The translations under genes and the position numbers were made by a program. Positions 9,501-11,748 of a stretch of DNA of 11,748 nucleotides are shown in pieces (position 1 is the first letter of the stretch; every line of letters begins with the position of its first letter). This DNA is from Methylophaga sp. (GTDB lineage: Bacteria > Pseudomonadota > Gammaproteobacteria > Nitrosococcales > Methylophagaceae), in NCBI RefSeq assembly GCF_030651745.1, contig NZ_JAUSCC010000060.1, positions 1 through 11,748 of the forward strand. Direction: 5' to 3'. Below the pieces are notes generated by a model, which was not told the DNA's origin, did no database searches, and saw nothing but the letters and a program-made list of their open reading frames with translations.

Positions 9501-9786
9501 AGGTCACATTAAGTGATGTACGGCCATCTGCTGTATTTTCAGATTTCATGTAGAGCATATTCTCTACACCGTTAATCTGCTGCTCCAGCACGGTTGCTAC
9601 CGTATTGGCGGCTGTCTCAGCTGTGGCACCAGGATAAGTTGCGGTAACCGCAATACTTGGCGGCGCAATTTCCGGATATTGAGCGACAGGTAAATTGCTA
9701 TAAGCAATCGTCCCAACGAGGACTATCAGGACCGAAATAACGGTCGCAAAAATCGGTCTTTCGACAAAAAAATGAGTGAACTTCAT
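6577..9786 (-). CDS. RND multidrug efflux transporter permease, MexF/OqxB-like (HAE1 family)
   Basis: Proton-driven inner-membrane pump of a tripartite drug exporter. The protein has 1069 residues (MexF 1062), with the usual twelve membrane segments and two large periplasmic loops (about 30-340 and 565-880). The proton relay is complete: Asp410 and Asp411 in TM4 (GIVVDDAIVVVENVE), Lys950 in TM10 (GLASKNAILIVEFAKQ), and Arg982 and Thr987 (LRPILMTSFAF). Segments such as ENMLYMKSENTADG, IFQRPGSNA and FLQSWRASIIPILAIPVSLIGTFAVM match the MexF/OqxB branch better than AcrB. The ATG overlaps the adaptor stop by 4 bp (ATGA), so the two genes are translationally coupled. Substrates cannot be read from sequence; MexF and OqxB relatives export chloramphenicol, quinolones and similar compounds. 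No outer-membrane channel gene follows; sodC does. Confidence 0.96.
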   Translation of the reverse strand: MKFTHFFVERPIFATVISVLIVLVGTIAYSNLPVAQYPEIAPPSIAVTATYPGATAETAANTVATVLEQQINGVENMLYMKSENTADGRTSLNVTFKPGTNLDIAQVLVQNRIAMAEPLLPEEVTRQGIDIRKNSPDLMMVIHILSSDGSRDNLYVSNYARTQVVDRLARIEGVGEARIVAERAYAMRIWIDPERAQAFGMTATEVVAALRENNTQIAAGTINREPIETKGGFELSVETQGRLLEEDEFSNIIVKRGVEGRTVRLRDLARVELAAQDYTNIGYLDDNLALPVVIFQRPGSNALETAQAVRAEMEDIAQSMPYGVEYQIIYDPTEFIAKSIEKIYHTILEAIVLVILVVMVFLQSWRASIIPILAIPVSLIGTFAVMSMLGVSLNNLSLFGLVLAIGIVVDDAIVVVENVERYIREGLSPREAAHKTMDEVGGALVAIAIVLTAVFIPTAFITGISGAFYQQFALTIATATIISLIVSLTLSPALSALLLKPHVEGHVPGGIWGTIGYPFRAFGNGFNRAFEWMGDRYSAMTRKLLRMMSIMLLIYVGLIVLTGYEFNKVPTGFIPEQDQGYLINVLQLPPGATLERTDAAAREASARLREVPGVAHAVLFVGLDGPTFTNASNSAVIFTPLDSFEDRIAAGITIDDIVAGSQRALSQVDAAMAFAIRPPPVRGMGNSGGWKLYVQDRGGLGLERLQAVTNEVLGAANQTDGLSAVFTFFNSGTPRIYADIDRTRAEMLNVPVRNVIDTLEIYLGSRYVNDFNFLNRTYRVVAQADGPYRDEIEDIGKLRTRSDNGAMVPIGTIATFENITGPIRLPHYNLYPAIEVQGSTAPGFSSGESLAIMEQLMADTLPEGISFEWTELALQEKLAGDTAFLSFSLAVVFVFLLLAALYESWLLPLAVVLIVPMCLLAAILGVSLRGMDNNILVQIGFVVLIGLASKNAILIVEFAKQAEDRGLNRLDAAVEAARTRLRPILMTSFAFILGVVPLVLASGAGAEMRQALGTAVFFGMLGVTFFGLIFTPVFYVFCRWLASLRDKRELAQPTDADPLSKDDSLLVDR

Positions 9787-10946
9787 AAGTCTTGTCCATC
9801 ATTATTAGCCTGATAAGGAACAGCATTAACTTCAGTACCTGGACGGGCTCTCAGTAAACCTTCCACAATGATTCGATCTGATGTTTCCAGACCGTGTCGG
9901 ATAACCCGCATATTTCCCTGTAATGTGCCCAGTTCAACAACTTTTGGAATGACTTTACCTTCAGCATCCACTGTCATTACGATCTTGGCAGCCTGATCAG
10001 TCACAATCGCTTTATCCGGAACCAGCATGGCTTTGGCATTTTGACTGGTTGGCAAACGTAAGCGAGCAAAAAGTCCTGGACGTAAAACCCCATCGGCATT
10101 ATCCACCACAACACGCATTCTCAAGGTACCGGTATTTTCATCCAAGCGGTTGTCCACAAAGTCGATGCGACCGGTACGCGTCCAGTCTTTTTCATCGATT
10201 AATTTGAGTTCAGTCGGCATTGCTCTGCCATTGGCAAGTTGATCCTGTCCTTGAGGAAGACGGATCAACTGCAGATATTCTGTTTCAGACACATCAAACA
10301 CAAAGTGCAGCGGATCCAATGAAACAATGGTGGTTAACGCCTGACCGCCATCGCCACTACCAACCAGATTACCAACGTCAACCCGTCGATTGGAAATACG
10401 TCCACTGACCGGTGCAGTAATTTTGGCGTATTGCAGATCTAATTTGGCGGTTTTTACCGCTGCCGCAGCAGATGCCACATTAGCATTGGCTTCCTGGAAA
10501 CGGGCCCGGCGCGTATCTACTTCTTCCTGGGAAATCGCACTTTGGGTTAATAATCGCTCTCCGCGTTTGGTATCCAAATCGGCCAGTTTTAACTGACTAT
10601 CCATTCTGGCCAGTTCTGCTTCAGCTCTTGCTACTGCGGCTTCATAGGGTCGTGGATCGATTTCAAATAACAAATCCCCCTTCTCAACCATCTGTCCATC
10701 CTGGAAATGCACTTTATCCAGATAACCTGTCACCCGGGCTCGTAACTCCACCATCTCAACAGCTTCAAAACGACCGGTAAATTCTTTCCATTCCGTCAGT
10801 TCGCGGACTTCTGGTTGCACAACCTGAACTCTGGGAAGGTTTTGTTCTGCATGTACACCATGACTTAGCAGACTTAACGAGAATAAAGCGGTTGCTGTGA
10901 AAACCCGCAACAATGCTGGTTTAACGGAGAGAGAATAATCTGGCAT
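9783..10946 (-). CDS. RND efflux periplasmic adaptor (membrane fusion protein), MexE/OqxA-like
   Basis: Bridges the inner-membrane pump to an outer-membrane channel. I chose the ATG at 10946 (387 residues), which has AAAGGA six bases upstream and is followed by a signal sequence ending VHA at 33. An in-frame ATG at 11048 would place 34 non-signal-like residues first and run through the operator repeats. There is no lipobox cysteine, so it is probably not a lipoprotein. The order is membrane-proximal strands, first lipoyl half (about 60-98, ARVTGYLDKVHFQDGQMVEKG), an alpha-helical hairpin (about 100-168) with heptad-like alanine-rich helices, second lipoyl half (about 170-196, ITAPVSGRISNRRVDVG), beta-barrel (about 205-290) and the C-terminal part. 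The hairpin should dock with a TolC/OprM-type channel encoded elsewhere. Confidence 0.94.
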   Translation of the reverse strand: MPDYSLSVKPALLRVFTATALFSLSLLSHGVHAEQNLPRVQVVQPEVRELTEWKEFTGRFEAVEMVELRARVTGYLDKVHFQDGQMVEKGDLLFEIDPRPYEAAVARAEAELARMDSQLKLADLDTKRGERLLTQSAISQEEVDTRRARFQEANANVASAAAAVKTAKLDLQYAKITAPVSGRISNRRVDVGNLVGSGDGGQALTTIVSLDPLHFVFDVSETEYLQLIRLPQGQDQLANGRAMPTELKLIDEKDWTRTGRIDFVDNRLDENTGTLRMRVVVDNADGVLRPGLFARLRLPTSQNAKAMLVPDKAIVTDQAAKIVMTVDAEGKVIPKVVELGTLQGNMRVIRHGLETSDRIIVEGLLRARPGTEVNAVPYQANNDGQDL

Positions 10947-10991
10947 GACAGATCCTTTGTTATTCGCTGGTGAAAGCGTGTGGAATAGCTT

Positions 10992-11039
10992 AAGATTCTT
11001 TCTAGAAAGGTTTCTGGAAAGATTAATGCAAGATTCTTT
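10992..11039. repeat. Tandem palindromes and direct repeats in the RND operon control region
   Basis: CTTTCTAGAAAG (10998-11009, perfect) and GTTTCTGGAAAG (11010-11021, imperfect) are two abutting 12-bp palindromes. AAGATTCTTT occurs at 10992-11001 and again at 11030-11039. The array lies over and just after the candidate -10 of the RND operon, where a repressor would block transcription. The divergent MarR-family protein is the obvious candidate ligand; that is inference. Confidence 0.6.
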
Positions 11040-11048
11040 GGCGTGCAA
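11020..11048 (-). promoter_or_regulatory. Candidate promoter of the RND efflux operon
   Basis: On the minus strand TTGCAC (11048-11043) and TAATCT (11025-11020) are 17 bp apart. Each matches only three of six consensus bases, but the spacing and the position before the adaptor gene fit. The 12-bp palindromes overlap and follow the -10. Confidence 0.35.
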
Positions 11049-11059
11049 GTTAATTTTTT

Positions 11060-11075
11060 TGTCATAATTCTGACA
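11060..11075. promoter_or_regulatory. Imperfect 16-bp inverted repeat upstream of marR, possible operator
   Basis: TGTCATAATTCTGACA has seven of eight base pairs symmetric (outer TGTCA/TGACA, inner AATT). It ends 20 bases before the marR start codon, where binding would repress marR. The length suits a MarR dimer. Function is inferred from position. Confidence 0.45.
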
Positions 11076-11095
11076 CTTTTAAGGGGGTTTATAAC

Positions 11096-11593
11096 TTGGC
11101 AGAGCGAATGAAAAATATTGAAGACATTCTAGAGCAGATGCGTTCATGCTGGGAGGGAGATCTCGCCGCAGCAGAAACTGTTAAGCGTCTGTTTCGCGCT
11201 CGCGAATTATTCTTCTCCAATGCGAAATCAGTGATGGAGCAATTTGATCTGAGTCTGGGTGAATTCGATGCGCTGGCGTCATTACGTCTGCAGGGTGAAC
11301 CCTATGAACAAACGCCTTCAAACATCTGCCAGGCTAATCTGGTCAGCTCTGGTGGTTTAACCAAAGTGCTCAACAGTCTTGAGAAAAAAGGCTTAATCAG
11401 TCGTCGACAATGCGCTGATGATCAGCGAAGCCGTCTGGTTAAATTAACGACAAAAGGCAAAAGTCTGATTAATGAAGCCTTGAAAATAGTGTTGGCAAAG
11501 CATGAAAAACACCTTAGCAATGCATTAAGCACCGATGAACGTGAAACGCTCAATAGGTTATTGATGAAGTTAAATCAGAATGCTTTACGCTAA
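11096..11593 (+). CDS. MarR-family transcriptional regulator
   Basis: A winged-helix regulator of 165 residues from the TTG at 11096, which has GGGGG eight bases upstream. An internal ATG at 11108 (161 residues) is possible but has a weak ribosome site. The core is LSLGEFDALASLRLQG (52-67), a recognition helix around VSSGGLTKVLNSLEKKGL (83-100) and the wing RRQCADDQRSRLVKLTTKG with the conserved Asp109 and Arg113 region, then a dimerisation helix. Cysteines are at 18, 78 and 106; two lie in the DNA-binding domain. It is divergent from the efflux operon, the usual arrangement of a local repressor released by pump substrates. Regulation of the pump and of itself is inferred from context and the palindromes between the genes. 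Confidence 0.92.
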   Translation: MAERMKNIEDILEQMRSCWEGDLAAAETVKRLFRARELFFSNAKSVMEQFDLSLGEFDALASLRLQGEPYEQTPSNICQANLVSSGGLTKVLNSLEKKGLISRRQCADDQRSRLVKLTTKGKSLINEALKIVLAKHEKHLSNALSTDERETLNRLLMKLNQNALR

Positions 11594-11612
11594 GAGACGA
11601 AAAGCTAAAAAG

Positions 11613-11748
11613 AAAGGCCCCACAGTGGCGTTACGAACGGGGTTCTTGAACCTGTTGGTTCAAGTGGGAAACCGCATGGGGATGGCAAACTTCCCGTCGG
11701 AGCGGGCTTGTTTTTCAACCCCGTAAATTTGGTTTCCTAAAGCATTTG
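11613..11748 (-). ncRNA. ssrS: 6S RNA, 3' portion (5' part outside the window)
   Basis: On the minus strand this region folds like the terminal arm and 3' half of 6S RNA, the regulator that binds sigma70 RNA polymerase holoenzyme in stationary phase. From the apex outwards: CCCG/CGGG around loop CTCCGA (11693-11706), a GGGG/CCCC pair (11719-11722 with 11678-11681), and GGAAACC/GGTTTCC closing the arm (11731-11737 with 11667-11673). Then comes CACTTGAACC, a short loop and GGTTCAAG (8-bp stem, 11645-11664), matching the E. coli 6S segment CACCUUGAACCAAGGGUUCAAGG in the 3' strand of the central bubble. The 3' closing strand ends GTGGGGCC before TTTCTTTTT, a terminator-like tract. The window ends within the 5' strand of the bubble. 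The 3' end is approximate. No reading frame of note covers it. Confidence 0.75.

Noticed and set aside
10947..11048. Longer adaptor reading frame beginning at the ATG at 11048
   Set aside because: The extra 34 residues are not signal-like, have no good ribosome site and cross the candidate promoter and operator repeats, whereas the ATG at 10946 has AAAGGA and a proper signal peptide.
11594..11748. A small protein gene or a second terminator array in the right-hand gap
   Set aside because: No credible start with a ribosome site; the paired segments follow the 6S RNA pattern instead.

Overview
The window looks like chromosomal DNA of a gammaproteobacterium of moderate GC content. The evidence is the housekeeping proteins (CarA with a TTG start, the magnesium-type HemB known from Pseudomonas, AroE), a divergent CpxP-like/CpxR/CpxA cluster with CpxR boxes, and the 3' part of what looks like a gammaproteobacterial 6S RNA. 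The genus cannot be fixed from the sequence. No insertion sequence, phage gene, tRNA, rRNA or CRISPR array is visible, and the coding density is high.

Layout. Positions 1-1229 (minus strand) hold the start of carB and all of carA, the two subunits of carbamoyl-phosphate synthetase. A 166-bp divergent region separates carA from hemB and aroE (1396-3260, plus), a tight pair serving tetrapyrrole and shikimate synthesis. A 14-bp-stem hairpin overlaps the aroE stop and ends the convergent gene at 3293-3763 (minus), a small periplasmic LTxxQ protein of the Spy/CpxP type. That gene diverges from a CpxR-like response regulator and a CpxA-like sensor kinase (3950-5979, plus). The divergent region carries two GTAAA-N4/5-GTAAA boxes, which indicates an autoregulated envelope-stress system.

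Positions 6008-11095 hold a minus-strand block read from right to left: a periplasmic adaptor, a MexF/OqxB-type RND pump overlapping it by 4 bp, and, 56 bp further on, sodC (periplasmic Cu,Zn superoxide dismutase). No outer-membrane channel gene is present. A MarR-family regulator (11096-11593, plus) diverges from this block, and the 149-bp region between them has tandem 12-bp palindromes and a second inverted repeat, likely operators. From about 11613 to the window end the minus strand folds like the 3' two thirds of 6S RNA (ssrS); its 5' part is cut off.

Taken together, the centre of the window is an envelope-defence neighbourhood (Cpx-type sensing, superoxide removal, MarR-controlled efflux) flanked by core metabolic genes. 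Everything belongs to known families. I see no clearly new system; the most informative details are in the intergenic control regions and the unannotated RNA at the right edge.
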